Origin: Winogradskyella flava
Lineage (GTDB): Bacteria > Bacteroidota > Bacteroidia > Flavobacteriales > Flavobacteriaceae
Assembly: GCF_014243395.1 (NCBI RefSeq)
Contig: NZ_JACLCP010000002.1
Span: forward strand, 372,001-436,000
DNA: 64,000 bases
Direction: 5' to 3'
Part shown: in pieces, positions 27,786 to 35,472 of the stretch
How positions within the stretch are numbered: position 1 is the stretch's first letter
Layout of the letters: each line of letters begins with the position of its first letter
Position numbers and translations under genes: made by a program
Notes under the pieces: model-generated
The model's input: the letters and a program-made list of their open reading frames with translations, nothing else
Database searches by the model: none
What the model was told of the DNA's origin: nothing

Positions 27786-27804
27786 ATATTTAGTATATCA
27801 CGTT

Positions 27805-27846
27805 TAATCTTCTGGATGCATAAAGCGTTTCGTCATGCCGCAGTAA
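27805..27846 (-). pseudogene. Remnant of the 3' end of a ferredoxin gene
   Basis: On the minus strand the frame reads ...TKRFMHPED and a stop, close to the ferredoxin C-terminus QRFMHPDG at 30361. The 19 bases TCTGGATGCATAAAGCGTT (27811-27829) are identical to 30368-30386. Upstream of this the sequence no longer matches the ferredoxin gene. The best reading is that a segment inserted at the end of the ferredoxin gene, pushed the old end away and supplied a new one. Confidence 0.65.
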
Positions 27847-27902
27847 GTTAATTAATTGCACTAAACTCCGAGTATATAATTCAGCGGCAATGAGCTATAC
27901 AC

Positions 27903-27916
27903 GTTGATGCCACATG
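27903..27916 (-). repeat. Terminal box of the DUF4145 cassette (3' side)
   Basis: GTTGATGCCACATG. Its reverse complement ACATGTGGCA is close to the box ATGAGTGGCAAC at 28698-28709 on the 5' side (7 of 10 by eye, with 3 extra bases before the AAC). GTGTATAGCTCATTGCC follows on the gene strand, a poor remnant of an attC-like repeat. Confidence 0.4.
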
Positions 27917-27919
27917 TTT

Positions 27920-28684
27920 TTATTTTTTCGTTCGCGGTTTGTTCAGAACAACTATTTCTTTTGCCAATTCCGCTATTCTTTTGGTTTTCTTGATATATGC
28001 AAATTCAATTAATTGTTCCAAAATCTCGTATGCATCAAGTATATCATCAGTTTGTAAATTTCCAATATGACTGCCCTCATTTCCAATTATCTTTAAAGCA
28101 AGTAAATGATTTGCGATATTTTTATTTCTTTTTCCATAATGCTGAATTCTTCGATGAAGAACTTTAAACTTATGAATATTGCCACCGTTTGTTTTTTTCC
28201 ATTTAGGTGCTTTTAAGTCGTCTAATATCAGTTCGATAGAGTGTCTTATTCTATTTGCACAGGATGATAAATCATCAAAATAATTTGAAAATGATAAATT
28301 TATTTGTTCAGCAACGTTTGTTGGTACTTTATCTGACAGATGAAATAATCTCAAATTCGGGTAAAAGTACTTTGGGAAATAGTCCGAATATCTGTCTTCA
28401 ATCAACTGTCCATCTGGTAATTCTTTTCCAAAAACTATGTCTTTTAAGCATTGTCCACTTATAGTTACTAATTCCTTGCAATCAGCATTTTTACATTGTA
28501 AAATTCCGCTAAATAAGTGTTCAATTCCGTTGTCGTAATTATAATATTCCATTTCTTTACCTGTTGGTGTGATTTTGGTCAAAATTCTATTCAGGTCTAA
28601 TATTCCTACGTTACAAGTCGGACAAGGATAACTTTTTGGGTTGTTATTATTAAAATTTCTTCTTGTCCAAATTTGTCTATTCAT
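27920..28684 (-). CDS. DUF4145-like protein with zinc-ribbon-like N-terminus
   Basis: 254 aa, soluble. CPTCNVGILDLNRI near residue 19 and a later CKNADCKELVTISGQC give two Cys pairs like a zinc ribbon. The C-terminal half, SSCANRIRHSIELILDDL ... NHLLALKIIGNEGSHIGNL ... ILEQLIEFAYI, is the helical DUF4145 pattern. In other bacteria DUF4145 occurs fused to or beside restriction and other defence genes, often with an RNase-fold-like architecture. Here the gene sits alone in a small cassette, so a defence role is only a possibility. Confidence 0.75.
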   Translation of the reverse strand: MNRQIWTRRNFNNNNPKSYPCPTCNVGILDLNRILTKITPTGKEMEYYNYDNGIEHLFSGILQCKNADCKELVTISGQCLKDIVFGKELPDGQLIEDRYSDYFPKYFYPNLRLFHLSDKVPTNVAEQINLSFSNYFDDLSSCANRIRHSIELILDDLKAPKWKKTNGGNIHKFKVLHRRIQHYGKRNKNIANHLLALKIIGNEGSHIGNLQTDDILDAYEILEQLIEFAYIKKTKRIAELAKEIVVLNKPRTKK

Positions 28685-29197
28685 AGGTTTTTATCAAATG
28701 AGTGGCAACGCTGCGCTATGTGCAGTTGTCTGTTTTTTTGTGAAGATAATGAAAAATCGAGTCGATGATTTGCAATAGTTATCCCGCGGTATGTTTTTTA
28801 ATTGCCAATTATCGACCTTTAGCTAGCTGGCGAAGCGAGCGTTAGCTTTGATTTTTCTTTTATTGGGAACAAAAAAAGAGCAACCAATTGCATCTAGCGA
28901 CCTGATATGTTGAGTAAATCAGCCTCAGCGGCGAAACTTGTTGATATGTACTTGATAACTGTTAAGTTGCAATTGGCATAGCGCAGCGATGATGTCGAAC
29001 TGCTTTTGGATATATAGTCTGCGAAGCAGCATAGACAAAAGTACGCCGCAGGCGTATTCGACATCATCGTGTTTGTATATGGTTTGTTGCGTGTTTTAAG
29101 TACCTAATTTAGCAAATACAAACCAAATAGAAAATACTCTACGATTTTCGTAAGTAGACTAGACCTAGAAATAAATTATATACGGTGTTGTAACACG
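28685..29197. other. 513-base gene-free stretch rich in nested inverted repeats
   Basis: No coding region is credible here. Contents: the 5' terminal box of the DUF4145 cassette (28698-28709); the short palindrome gctagctggcgaagcgagcg (28822-28841); a 13-bp inverted repeat CGATGATGTCGAA (28987-28999) / TTCGACATCATCG (29057-29069) that encloses a GTCTGC..GCATAGAC hairpin and the perfect hairpin TACGCCGCAGGCGTA (29042-29056); and then the attC-like repeat at 29067-29189. It probably holds remains of more than one cassette repeat. Confidence 0.65.
29067..29189 (-). repeat. attC-like cassette repeat, copy 4
   Basis: On the gene (minus) strand it runs AACACCGTATATAATT, a CTAG-type small hairpin, a degenerate central hairpin, GTATTTGCTAAATTAGG, then ACGCAACAAACCATATACAAACACG. 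Its box GTTGTAACACGT (29187-29198) is the reverse complement, 11 of 12 bases, of ATGTGTTACAAC at 30158-30169 on the other side of the same cassette. This is the clearest box pair in the window. Confidence 0.8.
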
Positions 29198-30139
29198 TTA
29201 TTCTGATTTAATATAATTTTTTGAATTAGCTAGTTCACTTTTATAGTCGACTTTTGAAATATCCCTTAGAATTGATTTTAATGCCTCATAATTGTTAAAT
29301 GAATCAGTGAGAAAATTAAAATTTTCAACAAACTTATTTTTACTTTTCTCTATCATTTTTCTTATTTGTGGCACTTCATTATCTTCAGATGGTGAATGCA
29401 TCCCTGGAACCGTTGCTTTGATAATTTTAGTTTCTATTAGTCTCAAATCAGAAACTTCGTTTAAATTAGATTCTATTTTGTAAAAAGATAAATAACGTTT
29501 TTTTTGTTTAATAATGGTTTCAGTTATAAACTCCTTTGTAATTTCAACCAATGATTCTCCAATTTCTTTTTGATATAATTTGATTCTATCAATAACTCTC
29601 TGAATTAGAATTTTGGTATAATCTGAATAAATACCTTGTGAAATAAAGTTTAACAGTTCAGTAACTTTAGGAATTGCAGACAAATGATTAATTCTATATT
29701 CGTATGTACATACGGAATTATAGGCAAGTGTTATATCATTCCACTCGTCTTTAGTAATCATAAAATCTTCTACACTTTCAAATATCATAAGAGTATTGTC
29801 AATTAATAACCAATTACTCCTTAAATCAGTCTTTAGAAGTTCTATATCTAAAACTTTACCAAATTTTTCAGGTAGAGAATTTATAGCTTTTAAAATTTGT
29901 TTAGCAGTTTTATTTAATTCATCAAGTTTCCTGCTTATCTCTCTTAAAAGATTAATTTGTTCTTGATATTGTTCTCTATTTTTGTTGGAACTCCAAATAT
30001 CTATTATTAAGCTTGCACCAAATGTATAAGGATTGAATGTGCTATTTATTTGAAGTAAATTTTCAAAGTCGAAGTTAGCATTATCTACTTCTAAATTTGC
30101 TGTTCCTTCAATCGATACATCTCCTAAATTGAATGGCAT
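29198..30139 (-). CDS. Cassette-encoded protein of unknown function
   Basis: 313 aa, no signal peptide. The first ~30 residues are polar (LGDVSIEGTANLEVDNANFDF), then a short hydrophobic stretch (YTFGASLIIDIW), then a long helical region with heptad-like spacing (EQYQEQINLLREISRKLDELN). The helix-rich part recalls proteins that bind membranes or form oligomers, but no family is recognised. The stop codon lies 9 bases from the terminal box, and the start is 19 bases from the other box, so the gene fills its cassette. The ATG start is supported by MPFNLGDV. Confidence 0.65.
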   Translation of the reverse strand: MPFNLGDVSIEGTANLEVDNANFDFENLLQINSTFNPYTFGASLIIDIWSSNKNREQYQEQINLLREISRKLDELNKTAKQILKAINSLPEKFGKVLDIELLKTDLRSNWLLIDNTLMIFESVEDFMITKDEWNDITLAYNSVCTYEYRINHLSAIPKVTELLNFISQGIYSDYTKILIQRVIDRIKLYQKEIGESLVEITKEFITETIIKQKKRYLSFYKIESNLNEVSDLRLIETKIIKATVPGMHSPSEDNEVPQIRKMIEKSKNKFVENFNFLTDSFNNYEALKSILRDISKVDYKSELANSKNYIKSE

Positions 30140-30157
30140 ACAATATTGTTTTTTTAA

Positions 30158-30199
30158 ATGTGTTACAACTTGTTATATCAAAACTATTTTGATCAATAT
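30158..30199 (-). repeat. Outer end of the 29.2-30.2 kb cassette
   Basis: ATGTGTTACAAC (30158-30169) is the cassette terminal box. On the far side the + strand reads TTGTTATATCAAAACTATTTTGATCA, with TCAAAA/TTTTGA as a hairpin. The boundary AAC|TTGTTATAT recurs at 58258-58269 at the outer end of the large cluster. No full attC-like repeat follows. Confidence 0.5.
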
Positions 30200-30274
30200 C
30201 CTTAATATGTTCAGGGATAACAAAACTTTTAGTTGTTTTTAGCAACTCGTAAATCTAATAATTGATGAGACAAA

Positions 30275-30301
30275 AAACTATACGTAACCTTACGTATTTT
30301 T
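30275..30301. repeat. 27-bp repeat with palindromic core, copy 2
   Basis: Exact second copy of the repeat at 26451-26477, again with TACGTAACCTTACGTA and a T-run. Here it lies just downstream of the ferredoxin terminator, upstream of the cassette at 29.2-30.2 kb. It may be an operator or a mobile short palindrome. Confidence 0.55.
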
Positions 30302-30306
30302 TAAAT

Positions 30307-30335
30307 AAAAAAAATCCCAAGTCATGGACTTAGGA
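30307..30335 (-). terminator. Intrinsic terminator of the ferredoxin gene
   Basis: On the minus strand TCCTAAGTC-CAT-GACTTGGGA (one mismatch) is followed by a long T-rich run. It begins 25 bases after the ferredoxin stop. Confidence 0.7.
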
Positions 30336-30360
30336 TAATTATTCATTATTCATTAGGCAT

Positions 30361-30714
30361 TTATCCGTCTGGATGCATAAAGCGTTGCTTACCTAATAAC
30401 TCGTCTTCAGTTTCTACGATATCTTCATCGGGCACACAGCAATCCACAGGACATACCGCAGCACATTGTGGCTCCTCATGAAAGCCCATACATTCCGTAC
30501 ACTTATCTGGTGCAATATAATAGACCTCGTCACTTATGGGTTCTTGGGTTTCCTCGGCATCCACTTCCTTACCGCTTGGTAGCACTACCTTGCCCTTTAA
30601 GCTCGTGCCATCTGCATAGCGCCAATCATCAGCACCCTCATAAATTGCAGTATTTGGGCATTCTGGCTCGCAAGCGCCACAATTAATACATTCATCCGTG
30701 ATTATAATCGCCAT
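30361..30714 (-). CDS. 2[4Fe-4S] ferredoxin
   Basis: 117 aa from the ATG at 30714 ([12 protein letters not shown]); the frame extends upstream to 30783, but a promoter lies there. Cluster motifs are [12 protein letters not shown] and, later, [22 protein letters not shown], a typical Bacteroidota 4Fe-4S dicluster ferredoxin with an extended loop. It carries electrons at low potential in the cytoplasm. The C-terminus reads QRFMHPDG. A second copy of its last codons is found at 27811-27829, so the 3' end has been duplicated by an insertion. It diverges from the acyl-CoA reductase gene. Confidence 0.93.
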   Translation of the reverse strand: MAIIITDECINCGACEPECPNTAIYEGADDWRYADGTSLKGKVVLPSGKEVDAEETQEPISDEVYYIAPDKCTECMGFHEEPQCAAVCPVDCCVPDEDIVETEDELLGKQRFMHPDG

Positions 30715-30753
30715 AGTAATTCTTCTTTTTTTATTGCTTAATTTTGCAGTTGC

Positions 30754-30784
30754 AAAAATAGAGCCAAATTGGCGTTTTACCAAA
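30754..30784 (-). promoter_or_regulatory. Ferredoxin promoter (TTTG-N20-TATTTTTG)
   Basis: On the minus strand TTTG (30784-30781) and TATTTTTG (30761-30754) are separated by 20 bases, which fits the Bacteroidota housekeeping promoter. The start codon is 40 bases downstream. This supports the start at 30714 and rules out the longer frame. On the + strand TAATTTTG (30740-30747) may serve the acyl-CoA reductase gene, so the two promoters overlap. Confidence 0.7.
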
Positions 30785-30790
30785 CACTAG

Positions 30791-31849
30791 ATGGATTTAC
30801 AACAAAGAATTAACGCTTTCTCTAAACTGGGTGATTTTTTAAGCCAATTTTCAACAAAAGGCATTCAAAAAAACGAAACGGTTGAAGCCAATGACCTATT
30901 CTTTGATGGTTTTAAACATCAAATTAAATTGGCCAAAGAACATAATGGTTGGTTTACGGAAAACAATATCCTGTACAGTCTAGAGTCTTGGTCTAATGCA
31001 CTGCAAGCAGACCACATTACTAAATGGACTCACACTTATAATTTTAAAGATATCAGTCCTAAAACCATTGCCATTATTATGGCAGGAAACATTCCATTGG
31101 TTGGGTTTCATGATTTCTTGTCCGTACTCATTACTGGTCATAAGGTTTTGGTGAAGCAATCCTCAAACGACAAACACCTTCTACCCTTTTTGACAAAGTA
31201 TTTAGAAATCGTTGCGCCAGCATTTAAGGGCAACATCACATTTACGGAAGACAAGCTAGATAATTTTGATGCTGTTATTGCCACTGGAAGTAACAATACA
31301 GCCCGTTATTTTGAATATTACTTTAAAGATCAACCATCAATCATTAGAAAAAATCGAAATTCGGTAGCTATACTCACTGGTAACGAAACTAAAGCGCAAC
31401 TCGAAGCTTTGTCTGAGGATATCTTTAGATATTATGGTTTAGGCTGCAGAAACGTCTCTAAATTATTCGTACCCAAAAATTACAATTTCGATGATTTTTT
31501 CAATGCAGTTTACAAGTGGCACCCTATTATACACGAGGCTAAATATGCCAACAACTATGATTATAACAAAGCGGTCTATTTAATGAGTGAATTCGATATG
31601 CTGGAGAACGGCTTTCTTATGGTTAAGGAAGACCAAAGTTATGCCTCTCCTATTGCGACACTATTTTATGAAACTTATGACAACGACAGTGGATTAAAAC
31701 AAAAACTCATTGAGGATTCAGAAAAGATACAATGCGTCGTTGCTGCTGGACTATTAGAAGATGAAATCGCTTTTGGAAAAACACAACAACCACAGCTTTG
31801 GGATTATGCAGATGATGTGGATACTGTTGAATTCTTGTTAAAAATTTGA
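30791..31849 (+). CDS. Acyl-CoA reductase (LuxC-like)
   Basis: 352 aa, soluble, an aldehyde-dehydrogenase-fold protein of the LuxC family. IAIIMAGNIPLVGFHDFLSVLITGHKVLVKQSSND resembles the cofactor-binding half, and YYGLGCRNVSKLFVP (near 220) holds the catalytic Cys. AVIATGSNNTARYFEYYF is also typical. Members reduce acyl-CoA to aldehyde with NADPH. In Flavobacteriia this gene is usually found beside the ferredoxin, as here; the pathway is not established. It is 112 bases ahead of serC. Confidence 0.85.
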   Translation: MDLQQRINAFSKLGDFLSQFSTKGIQKNETVEANDLFFDGFKHQIKLAKEHNGWFTENNILYSLESWSNALQADHITKWTHTYNFKDISPKTIAIIMAGNIPLVGFHDFLSVLITGHKVLVKQSSNDKHLLPFLTKYLEIVAPAFKGNITFTEDKLDNFDAVIATGSNNTARYFEYYFKDQPSIIRKNRNSVAILTGNETKAQLEALSEDIFRYYGLGCRNVSKLFVPKNYNFDDFFNAVYKWHPIIHEAKYANNYDYNKAVYLMSEFDMLENGFLMVKEDQSYASPIATLFYETYDNDSGLKQKLIEDSEKIQCVVAAGLLEDEIAFGKTQQPQLWDYADDVDTVEFLLKI

Positions 31850-31927
31850 TATAAAAATTATCGATTTATTAATACATAATAGGCAATTAATTAGCACCTT
31901 TGTAGCTCTTAAATTGTAATGTAATAG

Positions 31928-31947
31928 ATTTCCGTGGTATCGGAAAT
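31928..31947 (+). promoter_or_regulatory. Leader stem-loop before serC
   Basis: ATTTCCG/CGGAAAT, a 7-bp perfect stem with a 6-base loop, ends 14 bases before the serC ATG. It could affect translation of serC. A CACCTTTG box at 31895-31902, one base off the -7 consensus, may start this transcript. Confidence 0.4.
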
Positions 31948-31961
31948 GAAAATAAATTTTC

Positions 31962-33023
31962 ATGAAAAAACATAATTTTAGCGCAGGTCCTTGTGTGTTA
32001 CCAAAATCGGTAATACAAAAAGCTTCAGAAGCACTTATAAATTTCGATGATGGTCTATCGCTTATAGAAATCTCACATCGAAGCAAGCCCTTTGTAGATG
32101 TCATGGAAAATGCGAGATCATTGGCTTTAGAATTGTTGGGCTTAGAAGGTAAAGGCTACAAAGCCTTATTTCTTCAGGGTGGCGCTAGCTCCCAGTTTCT
32201 AATGGTGGCTTTAAACCTATTAGAGAAGAGAGCTGGTTATTTAAATACAGGTACTTGGAGCGACAAGGCCATTAAGGAAGCTAAAATTTATGATGATATT
32301 TACGAAGTAGGATCTTCTAAGTCTGCTAACTTCAATTACATCCCAAAGGGATATGATATTCCTGAAGATTACGATTATTTCCATTGTACATCTAACAATA
32401 CCATTTTCGGAACACAGATGCAACATTTTCCGGAGTCTCCAATTCCAATGGTATGCGATATGAGTAGTGATATTTTTTCTCGTCAGCTAGATTTTTCGAA
32501 ATTCGATTTAATTTATGCTGGAGCTCAGAAAAATATGGGACCTGCTGGTACAACATTAGTTGTTGTCAAAGAAGATATTTTAGGAAAGGTCTCTCGTAAG
32601 ATTCCATCAATGATGGACTATAAAATTCATATCAGTAAAGGGAGCATGTTTAATACACCGCCTGTTTTTGCTGTTTATGTGTGTATGCTAACCATGCAAT
32701 GGCTAAAGGATCTTGGTGGTATAAAAGCAATTGAAGAAGAAAACGATAAGAAAGCACGTTTAATCTATTCTGAAATAGATCTAAATCCATTATTTAAAGG
32801 CTATGCCGTAAAAGAAGATCGTTCTCATATGAACGCGACATTCACTTTAGAAAATGAAAATTTAAAAGAAACTTTTGACGCCATGTGGAAAGAAGCTGGT
32901 ATCAATGGCTTAAATGGACATAGAAGTGTTGGTGGTTATAGAGCTTCCATGTATAATGCCTTGTCCTTAGACAGTGTAAAGGTACTTGTTGAAGTTATGA
33001 GCGAACTGGAGAGCAAGGCTTAA
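31962..33023 (+). CDS. serC: 3-phosphoserine/phosphohydroxythreonine aminotransferase
   Basis: 353 aa, standard length. It opens MKKHNFSAGPCVLPKSV, the class V aminotransferase SerC signature. LFLQGGASSQFLMVALNLL and YAGAQKNMGPAGTTLVVV (with the PLP Lys in AQKN) are further blocks, and GLNGHRSVGGYRASMYNA near the end binds the phosphate. It makes O-phosphoserine from 3-phosphohydroxypyruvate and glutamate in the cytoplasm. It is followed by serA, so two consecutive steps are encoded together. The conserved Bacteroidota order serC-serA is seen. Confidence 0.95.
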   Translation: MKKHNFSAGPCVLPKSVIQKASEALINFDDGLSLIEISHRSKPFVDVMENARSLALELLGLEGKGYKALFLQGGASSQFLMVALNLLEKRAGYLNTGTWSDKAIKEAKIYDDIYEVGSSKSANFNYIPKGYDIPEDYDYFHCTSNNTIFGTQMQHFPESPIPMVCDMSSDIFSRQLDFSKFDLIYAGAQKNMGPAGTTLVVVKEDILGKVSRKIPSMMDYKIHISKGSMFNTPPVFAVYVCMLTMQWLKDLGGIKAIEEENDKKARLIYSEIDLNPLFKGYAVKEDRSHMNATFTLENENLKETFDAMWKEAGINGLNGHRSVGGYRASMYNALSLDSVKVLVEVMSELESKA

Positions 33024-33119
33024 ACAATAAATGTAATATGGTGACTGAGACGCTCGAAGCCACCGCACAAAATAAAATAATCGTGGCTTTGAGAACCTAG
33101 GCCACAGTAATAAAAAAAC

Positions 33120-34070
33120 ATGAAAGTATTAGCAAATGATGGAGTTTCTCAAAGTGGCATAAATGCATTGGAAGCTGCTGGATATGAAGTCATCACCACA
33201 ACGGTTGCACAAGAGCAACTTCAAAATTATATAAACGATAACGACATTAGTGTGCTTCTTGTGAGAAGTGCTACGACAGTGAGAAAGGATCTTATTGACA
33301 ACTGCCCTAGCCTAAAGATTATTGGCCGTGGTGGTGTTGGTATGGATAATATTGATGTAGCATATGCGCGTAGCAAAGGACTGCATGTTATTAATACACC
33401 AGCTGCATCGTCGCACTCTGTAGCGGAACTGGTTTTTGGACATTTTTATGGCCTAGCACGTTTTTTACACAATGCCAATAGAGACATGCCTTTAGAAGGC
33501 GATTCAAATTTTAAAAAATTGAAAAAGGCCTATGCTAAAGGGACTGAGCTAAAAGGAAAAACTCTAGGTGTCATTGGTTTTGGTAGAATCGGACAAGCCA
33601 CAGCAAAAATTGGTCTTGGCGCAGGAATGAAAGTCATAGCTTTTGATCCCTTTATAGAAAAGGCTAATCTCGAACTGGAATTTTTTGATGGACAAAAAGT
33701 GAATTTTGATATTGCAACCATCTCGAAAGAAGATGTCTTAAAGCAAGCCGACTTTTTAACACTGCATGTTCCAGCTCAGAAAGATTACGTCATTGATGAA
33801 AAGGAATTCAATCAAATGAAAGATGGTGTGATTATGGCCAATGCTGCACGTGGAGGAGTAATTAACGAAATAGCCTTGGTAAAAGCGCTTGAAAAAGGGA
33901 AAGTAGCAAGAGCTGCTTTGGACGTTTTTGAAAAAGAACCACAACCAGAGATTCAACTTTTAATGAATTCGGCATTATCCTTAACACCACACACTGGTGC
34001 TGCAACAAACGAAGCACAGGATAGAATTGGTGTGGAACTAGCAGATCAGATCATTAGTATTCTTGGTTAA
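33120..34070 (+). CDS. serA: D-3-phosphoglycerate dehydrogenase (short form)
   Basis: 316 aa, the short form without a C-terminal ACT domain. The substrate-binding domain has VRSATTVRKDLIDNCPSLKIIGRGGVGMDNID. The Rossmann motif is LGVIGFGRIGQATAKIGLG, and NAARGGVINE with the later LTPHTGAATNEAQDR contain the catalytic Arg and His. It oxidises 3-phosphoglycerate with NAD in the first step of serine synthesis. Without an ACT domain, feedback by serine through this protein is unlikely; SerB at 13 kb has ACT domains instead. It lies 96 bases after serC and ends before a clear terminator. Confidence 0.93.
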   Translation: MKVLANDGVSQSGINALEAAGYEVITTTVAQEQLQNYINDNDISVLLVRSATTVRKDLIDNCPSLKIIGRGGVGMDNIDVAYARSKGLHVINTPAASSHSVAELVFGHFYGLARFLHNANRDMPLEGDSNFKKLKKAYAKGTELKGKTLGVIGFGRIGQATAKIGLGAGMKVIAFDPFIEKANLELEFFDGQKVNFDIATISKEDVLKQADFLTLHVPAQKDYVIDEKEFNQMKDGVIMANAARGGVINEIALVKALEKGKVARAALDVFEKEPQPEIQLLMNSALSLTPHTGAATNEAQDRIGVELADQIISILG

Positions 34071-34100
34071 CAAATAAATGTGACTAAGTCGAATAAAATG

Positions 34101-34128
34101 AGTCCTACAATTGTGGGACTTTTTTTTG
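34101..34128 (+). terminator. Intrinsic terminator after serA
   Basis: AGTCCTAC-AATT-GTGGGACT followed by eight T residues, 30 bases after the serA stop. Confidence 0.85.
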
Positions 34129-34173
34129 TACCTTTTAAAACTTAAATTTTATTAATCTTAATTATAACTAAAA

Positions 34174-34809
34174 ATGGAAGGAATCTTAGATTTATTAAAC
34201 AGTGACTTAGGAAAAACTATTATAAGTGGTGTTTCTGGATCAACAGGAACAGATCAAAATAAAACAAGCAGTGTATTAACAATGGCGCTACCAGTCTTAA
34301 TGAAAGCAATGGAGCGAAATGCTGCTACACCTGAAGGGGCTCAAGGTCTTATGGGAGCTTTAAGTAATAAGCACGATGGAAGCATCTTAGATAATTTAGG
34401 CAGCCTATTTGGCGGAGGTGTTGATGATGAAGTAAAAACAGATGGTGACAAAATCCTTGGTCATGTGTTAGGTCAAAGACGTCAAGGTGTAGAAAAAGTA
34501 ATTGGCGAAAAAGCTGGATTGGATATGGGCTCTGTTGGTAGCATTCTTAAAGTAGCTGCACCAATTTTAATGGGTGTTTTAGGAAAGCAGACACGTCAAA
34601 ACAATGTTAGTTCTGCAGGAGATTTAAGTGGTATCCTAGGTGGACTACTTGGTGGTAACGATACTAGAAATGAGCAAAGTTTCCTTGAAAAGATATTAGA
34701 TGCAGATGGTGACGGAAGTGTTATTGATGATGTCGCAGGTATGGTGTTAGGTGGCAGTAAGAAAAAAGGCGGACTTGGTGGTCTTTTAGGAGGTTTATTC
34801 GGTAAATAA
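34174..34809 (+). CDS. DUF937-domain protein
   Basis: 211 aa. The N-terminal part (LDLLNSDLGKTIISGVSGSTG ... VLTMALPVLMKAMERNA) and the repeated ILGHVLGQRRQGVEKVIGEKAGL match DUF937. The C-terminal ~70 residues are Gly-rich and end GGLGGLLGGLFGK. Function is unknown for the family. There is an acidic calcium-binding-like DADGDGSVIDD (near 180-190). Soluble, no signal. Flanked by terminators on both sides, so a single-gene transcript. Confidence 0.85.
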   Translation: MEGILDLLNSDLGKTIISGVSGSTGTDQNKTSSVLTMALPVLMKAMERNAATPEGAQGLMGALSNKHDGSILDNLGSLFGGGVDDEVKTDGDKILGHVLGQRRQGVEKVIGEKAGLDMGSVGSILKVAAPILMGVLGKQTRQNNVSSAGDLSGILGGLLGGNDTRNEQSFLEKILDADGDGSVIDDVAGMVLGGSKKKGGLGGLLGGLFGK

Positions 34810-34833
34810 GCCTAGCACATTCAAAAATATCAA

Positions 34834-34865
34834 GAGCAGTTCTTTTTTAGGACTGCTTTTTTTAT
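34834..34865 (+). terminator. Intrinsic terminator after the DUF937 gene
   Basis: AGCAGTTC and GGACTGCT (stem of about 8) around TTTTTTA, followed by a T-run. Confidence 0.8.
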
Positions 34866-35006
34866 ACCAAAACGGTAGGTTCACTCATTCATATCGTCAG
34901 TTCACATATTGGTGCTATGAAATAACCATAAGATCATGTTGCTTTGTAGTGTTAAATGAAATAAAAAACTAAAACGCTACATACAAATTTTTAATATCTT
35001 TAAGCT

Positions 35007-35444
35007 ATGCAAAAGATTATCCCTTTTATTGTTCTTATTGTACTTATAGCAAGTTGCAAGTCCTATAATGCCGACCAAACAATCAATCATGGTAGTGATA
35101 GTCCATTGGTAGAAAATGATACCGTGTCTATAAGCAGTGACGAAACTGAATATGAAATCATTATCATCGAACCTGGATTTAATAATTGGATCATAAGTAG
35201 AGCTAGGCCTAGAGGTTTTTATTCCCAGCAATGGTTAGAGTCTAGAAATGAGCTTTTGGTACAATCTTGGAATCAACGTAATCTGCAGCCCGCTAGATAC
35301 GATCCAAATTTATATGAACTCCGCATAGATTATGACAGAAATACGGACTATGGCTACGAGGTTAACTATTTACTCTATAATTATTTCGTCTATTTTCAAC
35401 TTCAATATAATCAGCGATTGACTTCATTTTATCCTAGGATTTAA
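35007..35444 (+). CDS. DUF6146-like lipoprotein
   Basis: 145 aa. Lipobox IASC (Cys 17). The mature part has YEIIIIEPGFNNWIISRARPRGFYSQQWLESRN and ends with RIDYDRNTDYGYEVNYLLYNYFVYFQLQYN, which I recall as DUF6146 in Flavobacteriia. Role unknown; probably anchored in a membrane facing the periplasm. It is followed closely by the DUF6787-like gene. Confidence 0.78.
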   Translation: MQKIIPFIVLIVLIASCKSYNADQTINHGSDSPLVENDTVSISSDETEYEIIIIEPGFNNWIISRARPRGFYSQQWLESRNELLVQSWNQRNLQPARYDPNLYELRIDYDRNTDYGYEVNYLLYNYFVYFQLQYNQRLTSFYPRI

Positions 35445-35446
35445 CG

Positions 35447-35454
35447 TAAATTTG
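35447..35454 (+). promoter_or_regulatory. -7 box TAAATTTG before the DUF6787 gene
   Basis: Fits TAnnTTTG and overlaps the TTG at 35452, so translation most likely starts at the ATG at 35473. Confidence 0.45.
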
Positions 35455-35472
35455 TGGCACTTTAATAGTGCT

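Noticed and set aside
30715..30783. N-terminal extension of the ferredoxin
   Set aside because: A well-placed promoter lies inside it, and ferredoxins of this type begin at the MAIIITDEC residues.
33120..34070. Truncated serA
   Set aside because: The protein lacks the ACT domain but has all catalytic blocks and a normal end; the short SerA form is normal in this group.
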